This document shows positions 40,231 to 47,954 of a stretch of DNA of 64,000 nucleotides, piece after piece. Position 1 is the stretch's first letter, and every line of letters begins with the position of its first letter. The translations under genes and the position numbers were made by a program. This stretch comes from HGM12998 sp900756495 (lineage in GTDB: Bacteria; Bacillota; Clostridia; Oscillospirales; Oscillospiraceae), in assembly GCA_958477305.1 (NCBI GenBank), contig CAUEFI010000017.1, positions 3,162 through 67,161 on the forward strand, given 5' to 3'. A model generated the notes under the pieces. The model was not told the origin of the DNA. It was given only the letters and a program-made list of their open reading frames with translations, and did not search any database.

Positions 40231-41514
40231 ATGAGTAAAATGGCTGTTATCGGCTTTGGCGCGGCGGGCTATCACGGAGCGAAGGCAATCCGGCTGGTGT
40301 CCCCAGAGGCGGAGATTCACGTCTATTCCAACGAAGATCCTGCCCTTTACAATCCGATGCTCACCACCTACTACGTCAAAGGCGCGATCCCCTATGAGGC
40401 GATGTTCCCCTACGGAAGCGCCGAGGAAGCCGCTGAGCTGCTGAACCTTCGCTATCATGGGAACTGCGCCGTCACGGGGCTGCTCCCCGAGACGAAAACG
40501 CTGCAACTTGCTGACGGCAGGGAGGAGTCCTTTGACAGGATCTTGATCGCCACGGGGGCCAGTGCCATCATGCCCCCCATCCCCGGCCTGGAGCTGCCCG
40601 GTGTGGTCAAAATGCGCACCGCCCGGGACGCGCTGGGACTCAAGGCGCTTTTGGACGGCGGGACGGTACATAGCGGGGTTGTGATCGGGGCCTCCTGGGT
40701 CGGGATCAAGGTCGTGGAGGATCTGGTGGGGCACGGCGCGGCCTGCACGCTGGTGGACGGCGCGGATCGTATGTTCAGCACCGCCGTCTTCCCAGATGCC
40801 GCCCAGCGGATCCAGCGGGATTTGGAGACCAAGGGCGTGGCTGTCCGCTGTAATCAAATGCTTTCCCATATTGAACGCCAGGCGGACGGGCGGCTTACCG
40901 CCGTAATGAAAAGCGGCGAATGTTTTTCCGCCGATATGGTCGCGGTGTGTATTGGCGTGCGGATGAACGTGGGCTTTTTGAAGGACAGCGGCATCGCCCT
41001 GACCCGGGGCGTTCAGGTGGACAGCAGGATGCGCACCAGCTGCGAGGGGATCTATGCAGCGGGCGACTGCTGCGAGGCCCCGGATATGCAGAGCGGCGCC
41101 AACCGAAATATTGGCATATGGACCAACGCCGTGCGCCAGGGAGCTGTGGCTGGGACAAATATGGCCGGAGGGGCAGCGGAATTTGGCGGCAATTTCCTGG
41201 TCAACCTGGGCCACTATCTGGACTACGACTTTATCAGCATCGGCGATAGCTCCTCCTGCACGCAGGCCGACCGGCACTGCCGCTGGGAAACCGGTCGCTA
41301 TTTCATTGAGGCGTGCCGGGATTCGGAGCGGATCAAATGTATTAACCTGATCGGTGGAGCCGGCTGTGGGGGCGTGATAAAAAACGCCTTTCTGAAAGCC
41401 CTGGCGACTCCAGGGGCCGCCCTGAGCACACAGACGGTTTGTCTGCTGAGGCAGGAGAGCTTTCCGGACGGCTTTATCAAATTCTTGGGAGGGGACTCTC
41501 TTGACGGAACATGA
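40231..41514 (+). CDS. NAD(P)/FAD-dependent oxidoreductase (class II pyridine nucleotide-disulfide type)
   Basis: 427 residues from ATG 40231 after GAGAGGTG. FAD motif MAVIGFGAAGYHGAKAIRL, the DRILIATGASAIMPPIPG hinge, a second dinucleotide fold GVVIGASWVGIKVVEDLVG, and GIYAAGDCCEAPD near residue 280. It resembles NADH oxidase/CoA-disulfide reductase-like and nitrite reductase-like flavoproteins. It overlaps the Mo-enzyme gene by 14 nt and probably passes electrons between NAD(P)H and the Mo/Fe-S pair. Confidence 0.85.
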   Translation: MSKMAVIGFGAAGYHGAKAIRLVSPEAEIHVYSNEDPALYNPMLTTYYVKGAIPYEAMFPYGSAEEAAELLNLRYHGNCAVTGLLPETKTLQLADGREESFDRILIATGASAIMPPIPGLELPGVVKMRTARDALGLKALLDGGTVHSGVVIGASWVGIKVVEDLVGHGAACTLVDGADRMFSTAVFPDAAQRIQRDLETKGVAVRCNQMLSHIERQADGRLTAVMKSGECFSADMVAVCIGVRMNVGFLKDSGIALTRGVQVDSRMRTSCEGIYAAGDCCEAPDMQSGANRNIGIWTNAVRQGAVAGTNMAGGAAEFGGNFLVNLGHYLDYDFISIGDSSSCTQADRHCRWETGRYFIEACRDSERIKCINLIGGAGCGGVIKNAFLKALATPGAALSTQTVCLLRQESFPDGFIKFLGGDSLDGT

Positions 41515-43660
41515 GGAAAGATTAAAAGCAAAGATTCCCGGGGAAGATACGGGGATTGAGATCAGGCACTCTCTATGCGCAATCTGCAGCCCCAGCCATC
41601 ACTGCGGCCTGGACTGCTATGTGAAGGATGGAAAAATCATTCGCGTGGAGGGAACGCCGGAGCACCCCTATAACCACGGCAGGCTTTGTACCAAGGGCTC
41701 GTCTCAGCGCAACTACATTTACCGGGAGGATCGGATCAAGACCCCTTTACGCAGAGTCGGGGCGCGGGGTGAGGGAAAATTTGAGCCTATTTCCTGGGAT
41801 GAGGCCTATCAGATCATCGCGGAACGGCTGGGGCAGATCAAGGAAGCCTATTCGCCCAACTCGGTGGCCTTTTACAGCGGGTACTCCAAGTGGTACCGGC
41901 CCATTTACCAGCGCTTCGCCCATGTGTTCGGCAGCGTGAATTTCGGAACCGATGACAGCGTGTGCGCCGTCTCCATGAAAATGGGCAATAAGGTCACCAT
42001 GGGCGGCGGTGCCGCGCCGGACATGGCCCATGCCAACACCTTCCTGGGCTGGAACTACGATGGGTATTATTCCCACCACCTGTCTGTAGAGGGGGTGCGC
42101 AAACTCAAGGAACGGGGCGGCAAGGTCATCATCATCGATATCCGCTACACCCCCGCAGCCAAGAACCTGGCGGATATCTTCCTCCAGATCAACCCCGGAA
42201 CCGACGGGGCCCTCGCCCTTGGGATGGCCAGGCTCATTCTGGAAAACGGGTGGGCCGACATGGACTATATTGAGAAATACACCTATGGCTTTGAGCAGTA
42301 CAAGGAGCTGGTGGAGCAATACCCATTGGATAAGGTCAGCAAGATCACCGGCCTGAAGCCGGAGGATATTTATGAGGCGACCAAGCTGTATGCCACCAAC
42401 GGCCCGGCCTGCACCAATTTTTCGGCCTCCGCCCTCGTTCACCGGATCAACGGCTTCAAGGCCAATTGTGCAATTTTGTGCCTGATGGCCCTGACCGGGA
42501 ACTACGACCGGGTGGGCGGGAACTACCCCGTCCCCGCCAGCTATCTGCGCCAGCCCGCCGGGTTTCACACCCGGGACGAGGAGTTCCGCAGCGAAAAATA
42601 CCCCGGCACAGCAGAGCGGATTGGCGCCCAGAGATTCCCCCTTTGGAACGCGTTGTTCGATGAGTTCCAGGCTATGGATCTCCTCCGCCAGCTGGAGGAG
42701 GGGACGCCTTATCCTGTCAAGGCCATGTTTGCCCTGGGGTTCAACGCCAAAATGTTCCCCGAGAGCGACAAGCTCCTGAAGGTGATGTCGGAAAAGCTGG
42801 ACTTCATTGTGGACGTGGATCTCTTTATGAATATGTCCGCCAATTACGCCGACATTGTGTTGCCCGCCTGCTCCTCCGTGGAGCGCAGTGAGCTCAAATG
42901 CTACCGGGGCGGCTATCTGGTCTATACGCAGCCCGCCATTACGCCCCTTTATGAGTCCAAGTCCGATGTGGACATCCTCTGCGAACTCGCCCGGGTGATG
43001 GATTTGGACGACGATCTGCTCAAGGGCGGTTATGAGGCCTGCGTCGAGTGGATGATCGACGGCTGCGGCCTGACGCTGGCCGATCTGAAAACCAGTTCCC
43101 TGCCCATGAAGGTTCCCACCGCCCAGTGGCCGGTCAAGCCCGGGAAATACCTGAAGGAGGGCTTCAAGACCCCGACGGGGAAGTTCGAGTTCTATTCCAC
43201 CGTCATTGCCGGCATCGATCCGAAGTACGGCCTGGATCCTCTGCCCAGTTACGTGGATTCTCTCGCCGATCAGGACGACGAGGAAACCCGGACGGCATAC
43301 CCCTTCTATTTCTGCACTGGCGCGCGGAAGCCCTATGCCATTCACTCCCGGCTCCATGACACGCCGTGGATCCGCATGCTCCAGCCGGAGCCCACCTGTG
43401 AGATCAGCAAGCAGGACGCCGTCCATATGGATCTGAAGGATGGGGACACTGTGACCATTTCCAGCCCTTATGGCAGCATTAAAATGAAGGTGAAAACAAC
43501 CTGTAAGATCAAGTCCGGTGTGGTTATGGCGCTTCCTGGCTACACCAAGGCCAATGTGAACGAGCTTTTGGGACGGGATCACCTGGATCCTTATAGCGGA
43601 TTCCCCGGCTACAAGGGGATGCGCTGTAACATCACAAAGTGTCAGGAGGAGAAGGCATGA
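41501..43660 (+). CDS. Molybdopterin (bis-MGD) oxidoreductase, catalytic subunit
   Basis: 719 residues from TTG 41501 with GGGAGGGG. An N-terminal [4Fe-4S] motif (LCAICSPSHHCGLDC ... GRLCTKG), FEPISWDEAYQIIAERLG, the molybdopterin blocks (NTFLGWNYDGYYSHH; KVIIIDIRYTPAAKNLADIF; LMALTGNYDRVGGN) and a C-terminal dinucleotide-binding domain (DGDTVTISSPYGSIKMKVK). DMSO-reductase superfamily, closest in feel to the polysulfide/thiosulfate reductase and anaerobic dehydroxylase groups. No Tat signal, so it works in the cytoplasm. The substrate is unknown; neighbours suggest an organic acid. Confidence 0.9.
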   Translation: MTEHEERLKAKIPGEDTGIEIRHSLCAICSPSHHCGLDCYVKDGKIIRVEGTPEHPYNHGRLCTKGSSQRNYIYREDRIKTPLRRVGARGEGKFEPISWDEAYQIIAERLGQIKEAYSPNSVAFYSGYSKWYRPIYQRFAHVFGSVNFGTDDSVCAVSMKMGNKVTMGGGAAPDMAHANTFLGWNYDGYYSHHLSVEGVRKLKERGGKVIIIDIRYTPAAKNLADIFLQINPGTDGALALGMARLILENGWADMDYIEKYTYGFEQYKELVEQYPLDKVSKITGLKPEDIYEATKLYATNGPACTNFSASALVHRINGFKANCAILCLMALTGNYDRVGGNYPVPASYLRQPAGFHTRDEEFRSEKYPGTAERIGAQRFPLWNALFDEFQAMDLLRQLEEGTPYPVKAMFALGFNAKMFPESDKLLKVMSEKLDFIVDVDLFMNMSANYADIVLPACSSVERSELKCYRGGYLVYTQPAITPLYESKSDVDILCELARVMDLDDDLLKGGYEACVEWMIDGCGLTLADLKTSSLPMKVPTAQWPVKPGKYLKEGFKTPTGKFEFYSTVIAGIDPKYGLDPLPSYVDSLADQDDEETRTAYPFYFCTGARKPYAIHSRLHDTPWIRMLQPEPTCEISKQDAVHMDLKDGDTVTISSPYGSIKMKVKTTCKIKSGVVMALPGYTKANVNELLGRDHLDPYSGFPGYKGMRCNITKCQEEKA

Positions 43661-44184
43661 AACGGGTATTTGTGTTCGATGAGAGCAAGTGCTGTGCCTG
43701 CTCTGCCTGCATGATCGGCTGCATGGATCAAAACGACGTGGATCCCGCCGCAGGGGATCCCTGCTTCCGCAGAACTTTTGATGAGGAGCTGGATGTGGAG
43801 GGTGGCCAGGTTTACTGCGCTTATCTCTCCGCCGCCTGTATGCACTGCGACGACGCCCCCTGCATCGCCGCCTGTCCCGTAGGCTGCCTAAAAAAGGATC
43901 CGGAAACCGGTTTCACAATCTACGATAACACCAACTGCATCGGCTGCAAAAGCTGCGCTCTGGCCTGCCCCTTTGGGGCGCCCAGATACCGCCCCTCCGA
44001 CGGGAAAATGGTGAAGTGCGACGGCTGCAACACCCGGGTCAAATGCGGCCTCCAGCCCGCCTGCGTCCGAGCCTGCTCCTTCGGGGCGCTCACCTGCGTA
44101 ACCGAGGAAGAATACCTCGCCGCTGACAGCGGCAAAGCCTGCAGCGCCCTGCTCTCTCAATACGCCCCCAAAAAGACAATTTAG
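43657..44184 (+). CDS. 4Fe-4S electron-transfer subunit (DmsB/HycB-like)
   Basis: 175 residues from ATG 43657, overlapping the Mo-enzyme stop (ATGA) and preceded by AGGAGGAG. Four Cys clusters are visible: CCACSACMIGC, CMHCDDAPCIAACP, CIGCKSCALACP and the CDGCNTRVKCGLQPACVRAC set, giving up to four [4Fe-4S] clusters as in DmsB/PsrB. No membrane anchor subunit is encoded nearby, so electrons probably go to or from the soluble flavoprotein at 40231-41514 or ferredoxin. Confidence 0.9.
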   Translation: MKRVFVFDESKCCACSACMIGCMDQNDVDPAAGDPCFRRTFDEELDVEGGQVYCAYLSAACMHCDDAPCIAACPVGCLKKDPETGFTIYDNTNCIGCKSCALACPFGAPRYRPSDGKMVKCDGCNTRVKCGLQPACVRACSFGALTCVTEEEYLAADSGKACSALLSQYAPKKTI

Positions 44185-44264
44185 TTTTGCCGTCTGTACC
44201 CTGTGCCCGCGCCCTTGGAGAGGGGCTTGATAAACTACTACATTATTTGCAAGAGGTGTGTAAA

Positions 44265-45665
44265 ATGACCGAGTATACCAAAGGACTGGCTGATTTTATT
44301 ACAAAGCTGGAGTACAAGGATCTGACCCGGGAGCGGGTGGAAAAGGCCAAGATGCTCACCCTGCACGTAGCTGGTGTCGCCATGGCTGGGCGTACGCTGC
44401 CCACCGCCGTCAGCGCGCGGAATACGGCCCATGCTGTAACCGGCCAGACATCCGATCTGATGTCCACCATGTGGGGCGAGCCGGGTAAGGTACCCATGCA
44501 CGGCGCGATCATGGCCAACGCCGTCGCTGCGGACACCCTGGACTGGGAGGATTGCAGTTATACCGGCCATCCCAGCGCCCACCTGATCTCCGTGTCCATG
44601 GCTATGACGGAGGCTATGCACAAGAGCGGCAAGGACTTCCTCACGGCGGTGATCGGCGGCTTTGAGGTCTACCAGCGCGTTGCCTGCTACATCCAGCCCA
44701 CCCCGGAATACGATACGCAAAAGTATGGCTGGGGCCTGGGCTCCTGGCAGATTTTCGCCGGCTCCCCCGCCGCCGGCAAGCTGCTGGGCTGCAATGAGGA
44801 GCAGTTCAACCTCCTCTTTGGCGCCACTGCCTGCTCCACCCCGGTGGTCAACGCCATCCTCGCCCAGCAGGGATCCGATTTCTATCATCTCCAGTACGCC
44901 ATTACCAGCCTGACCGGCGTCATGCTGGCCGGTATGGCCAAGCGCAATGAGCTGGACAACATCTATAACGTGATGGATGTGGAGTCGGGTTATCCCATGA
45001 TGATGCGCGGTTTTGCCAATGAGGGCTGGATTGACCGCAATGTGGGCACGGAGTATCTATTCGACCAGCTCCTGTTCAAGCACTGGCCCGCCAATATGTG
45101 GATCCAGACGCCGCTGGACTGCCTGGATCAGCTCAAACGGGAGCATGGCTTCACCGCCGACGACATTGAGGAGATTTTTGTCAGCCCCACCTATCTGGAG
45201 CGGGTGAAGTTCAGCTGGGACGGCTACTCCAGCTGCCGGGACGCCCAGTTCAGCATCCCGTACTGCATGGCGGCCTACCTGCTGCGGGGCGAGCCGGGCC
45301 CGGCCTGGTACGATTCCTCCCGCCTGAGTGAGAAGGAGCTGCTGGATGTGGCCTCCAAGGTCAAATCCGATCCCGACAAGCTCCAGGATCTCACCGTGGC
45401 GTTCAATATGTTCCAGAACGGCTCCTTCCCCTCCACCACCGTGCGCGTCACCCTGAAAGGCGGAAAGCAGGTGGAGACCACACTTCCCTTCCCCAAGGGC
45501 CACCCCCAGAATCCCTTCACCTGGGAGGATGTGGAGCGCACCTTCCGGGTGGGCGCCAAGGCTGTCGGCCTCAGTGCGGAAAAGACCAGCCGGTATATTG
45601 AGCTGTGCAAGAAGATCGACCAGCTGGATGATATGGCCCAACTGGCCGAGTGCCTGTCCCTCTGA
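44265..45665 (+). CDS. MmgE/PrpD family protein
   Basis: 466 residues from ATG 44265 after AAGAGGTG. Typical opening (LADFITKLEYKDLTRERVEK), MHGAIMANAVAADTLDWEDC with the conserved ANA.AAH.LD-like motif, HPSAHLISVSMAMTEA, and LLGCNEEQFNLLFGATACS. The family includes 2-methylcitrate dehydratase, cis-aconitate decarboxylase and iminodisuccinate epimerase, all acting on di- or tricarboxylates. Together with the SLC13 permease and maleate isomerase-like gene it supports an organic-acid pathway; the exact reaction is unknown. Confidence 0.88.
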   Translation: MTEYTKGLADFITKLEYKDLTRERVEKAKMLTLHVAGVAMAGRTLPTAVSARNTAHAVTGQTSDLMSTMWGEPGKVPMHGAIMANAVAADTLDWEDCSYTGHPSAHLISVSMAMTEAMHKSGKDFLTAVIGGFEVYQRVACYIQPTPEYDTQKYGWGLGSWQIFAGSPAAGKLLGCNEEQFNLLFGATACSTPVVNAILAQQGSDFYHLQYAITSLTGVMLAGMAKRNELDNIYNVMDVESGYPMMMRGFANEGWIDRNVGTEYLFDQLLFKHWPANMWIQTPLDCLDQLKREHGFTADDIEEIFVSPTYLERVKFSWDGYSSCRDAQFSIPYCMAAYLLRGEPGPAWYDSSRLSEKELLDVASKVKSDPDKLQDLTVAFNMFQNGSFPSTTVRVTLKGGKQVETTLPFPKGHPQNPFTWEDVERTFRVGAKAVGLSAEKTSRYIELCKKIDQLDDMAQLAECLSL

Positions 45666-45692
45666 CGCAGGGACAAACAGGAGGAGATAAGT

Positions 45693-46409
45693 ATGTATGG
45701 CTGGAAGGCCCGCATCGGGCTCATCACCCCTATGCCGGGAGAAAACGTGGAGCACGCCTTTCATATTTATGCCCCGCCGGGCGTGTCCTTTTCCTCCATG
45801 AAGATGGTCTTTCCCGGCCCCACGCCGGAGGGGCTGGCAATCCTTACGGATCAGCTGGAGGAAAACGCGGCAAAATACAAGGGAAAGGGATTTGACCTGC
45901 TGGTATTCGGCTGCACCGCCGGGAGCTTTATCAAGGGCGCCGGCTGGGATCGGGAGTGCATCCAGACTATGGAGAGGGCCAGCGGCACGCCTGCCCTCAC
46001 CACCAGCACTGCCGTGCTGGAGGCCCTTGCGGCCTTGGGCGCAAAGACAACAGCGGTGCTGACCCCTTATCCCGAGGCCACCAACGCCGCTGAAAAGAGC
46101 TTCCTGGAGCACAACGGCTTTTCCGTCAGCGCCATTGAGGGGATGGATGTTTCCGGCTTCAAAGACGGGGGCTTTTACTTTGCCGACGACCACTTCCTCT
46201 ACAGCAACAGCAAAAAAATGGATCGGAAGGGCGCGGACGTGTTTTTCCTGAGCTGCATGGCCCTGGACACTCTGGGACTGGTCAAGGATCTGGAGGAGGA
46301 CCTGGGCGTCCCGGTGGTCACCAGCCATCAGGCTACACTGTGGGCCGCCCTGCGCCGCTGCGGCGTGCGGACAAAGCAGCCGGAACTGGGAACCTTGTTC
46401 ACCCTGTAA
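45693..46409 (+). CDS. Maleate isomerase/Asp-Glu racemase superfamily protein
   Basis: 238 residues from ATG 45693 after AGGAGG. Opens WKARIGLITPMPGENVEHAF; the two catalytic-type Cys lie in VFGCTAGSFIKG (about residue 74) and FLSCMALDTLG (about 190), as in maleate cis-trans isomerases and arylmalonate decarboxylases. Expected to isomerise or decarboxylate an unsaturated or substituted diacid. Last gene of the island operon; about 250 nt later comes a terminator. Confidence 0.83.
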   Translation: MYGWKARIGLITPMPGENVEHAFHIYAPPGVSFSSMKMVFPGPTPEGLAILTDQLEENAAKYKGKGFDLLVFGCTAGSFIKGAGWDRECIQTMERASGTPALTTSTAVLEALAALGAKTTAVLTPYPEATNAAEKSFLEHNGFSVSAIEGMDVSGFKDGGFYFADDHFLYSNSKKMDRKGADVFFLSCMALDTLGLVKDLEEDLGVPVVTSHQATLWAALRRCGVRTKQPELGTLFTL

Positions 46410-46665
46410 GCATCTCTGCTGCACAGAAGCATCGCAACAGCCTCCCGGCCGGAGGAACACCTCTGTACCGGTTCCTCCGGCCCTTGGAACGCCCGCCTTA
46501 CCATAAAAGCAAGCGGGTGTTTTTCCGGAAAGACAGCGGCCAGCCGGGAGAACCCAGAGGTACAGTGGGGGAACGGGTGGTATGGTGCACTAATTTCAAA
46601 CAAACCGCACATTTGGGGAAGGAGGACGCACTGCGCTGACAAATCAGGGGATCCGTTTGCCACAG
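46410..46665. other. Gap after the island operon
   Basis: No convincing gene. A weak stem CCGGAGGAAC/GGTTCCTCCGG occurs at 46450-46481. The rest shows no recognisable structure. Confidence 0.3.
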
Positions 46666-46696
46666 AAAGGGCCTCGCCGGTTGGCGAGGCCCTTTT
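46666..46696 (+). terminator. Terminator at the island right end
   Basis: AAGGGCCTCGCC (46667-46678) pairs with GGCGAGGCCCTT (46683-46694), followed by TT. Confidence 0.8.
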
Positions 46697-46716
46697 ACCG
46701 CCCGGCGTTGGCGCGC

Positions 46717-46752
46717 GGGAGGTCACAGATTCAAGTCCCGTATCGTCCACCA
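46717..46752 (+). other. Degraded tRNA 3' portion (tRNA-Val-like), candidate attachment scar
   Basis: GGGAGGTCACAGATTCAAGT followed by CCCGTATCGTCCACCA: variable loop, T arm, acceptor 3' strand ATCGTCC, discriminator A and CCA. It resembles the end of clostridial tRNA-Val genes. The T-stem has mismatches and no 5' half precedes it, so it is not a functional gene. It lies between the island operon terminator and an IS remnant. Confidence 0.55.
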
Positions 46753-46814
46753 GATAAATCCCCTGAAACTCGGGGTTACGGCAATGCTGGAAAAGGACGC
46801 ATTTATCACAATTT

Positions 46815-47093
46815 GTCTCTGTTTGAGCACTTCGATACTGTGCACAAAATGCCAAGATGACAAAATAAAAAGGCATGAAATCAGCGAACGGCAAAGGAGA
46901 AAAAGCAACCGTGAAATGCTCAACGCAACTCTGTATTGGCTGAACACCGGATTCCATGGCGGGATCTGCCGGAGCGGCCCGGTCCATGGCGGAGTGTCTA
47001 CAGCCGCCTCCGGGCCTGGGCAAAAGCCCAGGTATGGGAAGCTGTCCTCACAGCCCTGAGTTCGGTTGCTTTGATGGCCTTCAAACAGGCTCC
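46815..47093 (+). mobile_element. IS5-family remnant, right flank of island
   Basis: Imperfect terminal repeats GTCTCTGTTTGAGC (46815) and GGAGCCTGTTTGAAGG (from 47093, minus strand). The inside, on the plus strand, encodes transposase fragments in broken frames (KRHEISERQRRKSNREMLNA; WRDLPERPGPWRSVYSRLRA; WAKAQVWEAVLTALSS). It is homologous to, and inverted relative to, the remnant at 35520-35852. Confidence 0.7.
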
Positions 47094-47114
47094 GGGTACG
47101 GTTTGGAACTTGAT

Positions 47115-47185
47115 GGCGCGCCCGGCGGCGAGGGATTTTAAGGTGCCGGCAGACGATTTTACTGCGGGAATCCTGAGGGCAAATC
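47115..47185 (+). repeat. Partial copy of a MITE-type intergenic repeat
   Basis: GGCGGCGAGGGATTTT, then GCCGGCAGACGATTTT and GGGAATCCTGAGGG match, with gaps, the interior of the 166-bp element at 50804-50969. Confidence 0.45.
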
Positions 47186-47264
47186 TGTAGCGGGGCCTCC
47201 CTTTAGCCGCAAACCCCGGCGGGCGGATCCTGCCGGGAAAGGGCTGCGGTTTGCCCTGGCCTGG

Positions 47265-47954
47265 CTAATCAGCCAGCTTAAAGCCGATACCCCAGACCGT
47301 CTTGATGTACTCCCGATCGCTGGCCTTTGCCAGCTTTGCGCGCAGGTTGGAGATGTGGACGTTTACCGTGTTATCGTCCCCCATGTACTCTCCGCCCCAC
47401 ACCCGCTCGTAGAGCTGTTCCCTGGTAAAGACCTTCTTGGGATGCTCCATCAGCAGCGCCAAAATCTCGAATTCCCGGGCTGTCAGACTCACATCCCGTC
47501 CTGCGGCACTCACCGTCACACTGTCCCGGTCCAGAATCAGATCCCCGTGGACCAGCCGAGGGGCGCTTCCCTCCGTCCCCGAGAACTCCTTATAGCGCCG
47601 GAGCTGGGCCTGGACGCGGGCTAAAACCTCGGCGTTATCGAAGGGCTTGGGAATAAAATCGTCGGCTCCCAGCCGCAGAACGTTTACCCGGTCCTCCAGG
47701 CCCGCCTTGGCCGAAGCCACAATGATAGGCATGGTCTTGCCCTGCCGCACCTTGGCGATGAACTCCTCGCCGGAGAGGCCGGGAAGCATCAAATCCAGCA
47801 GAATAAGGTCATAGTCGTACTGAGCTGCCCAGAGCTCGGCCTCGCTCCCCGAGAATGCCGGACGGCACTGATAGCCCGCTCCCTCCAGAATCCTGCACAA
47901 CAGCTTGTTGATATCGGGGTCGTCCTCGACCACGAGAATGTGATATGTCTCCAT
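47265..47954 (-). CDS. OmpR-family response regulator
   Basis: 229 residues. Receiver domain with ILVVEDDPDINKLL, phospho-Asp in LILLDLMLPG (about residue 54) and the KPF switch Lys; C-terminal winged helix (SLTAREFEILALLMEHPKKV; DDNTVNVHISNLRAKL; YIKTVWGIGFKL). The ATG at 47954 directly follows the rqcH stop, with GAGGGTG inside rqcH, so it is co-translated with mrnC-rqcH. No kinase gene is adjacent; the nearest is the regulator-less kinase at 25657-26565. Confidence 0.9.
   Translation of the reverse strand: METYHILVVEDDPDINKLLCRILEGAGYQCRPAFSGSEAELWAAQYDYDLILLDLMLPGLSGEEFIAKVRQGKTMPIIVASAKAGLEDRVNVLRLGADDFIPKPFDNAEVLARVQAQLRRYKEFSGTEGSAPRLVHGDLILDRDSVTVSAAGRDVSLTAREFEILALLMEHPKKVFTREQLYERVWGGEYMGDDNTVNVHISNLRAKLAKASDREYIKTVWGIGFKLAD

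Noticed and set aside
41747..43582. 611-codon minus-strand frame across the Mo enzyme gene
   Set aside because: Antisense shadow of a gene with clear molybdopterin motifs.
46700..46760. Complete tRNA gene
   Set aside because: Only the variable loop to CCA is recognisable; T-stem pairs are broken and there is no D arm or anticodon arm.
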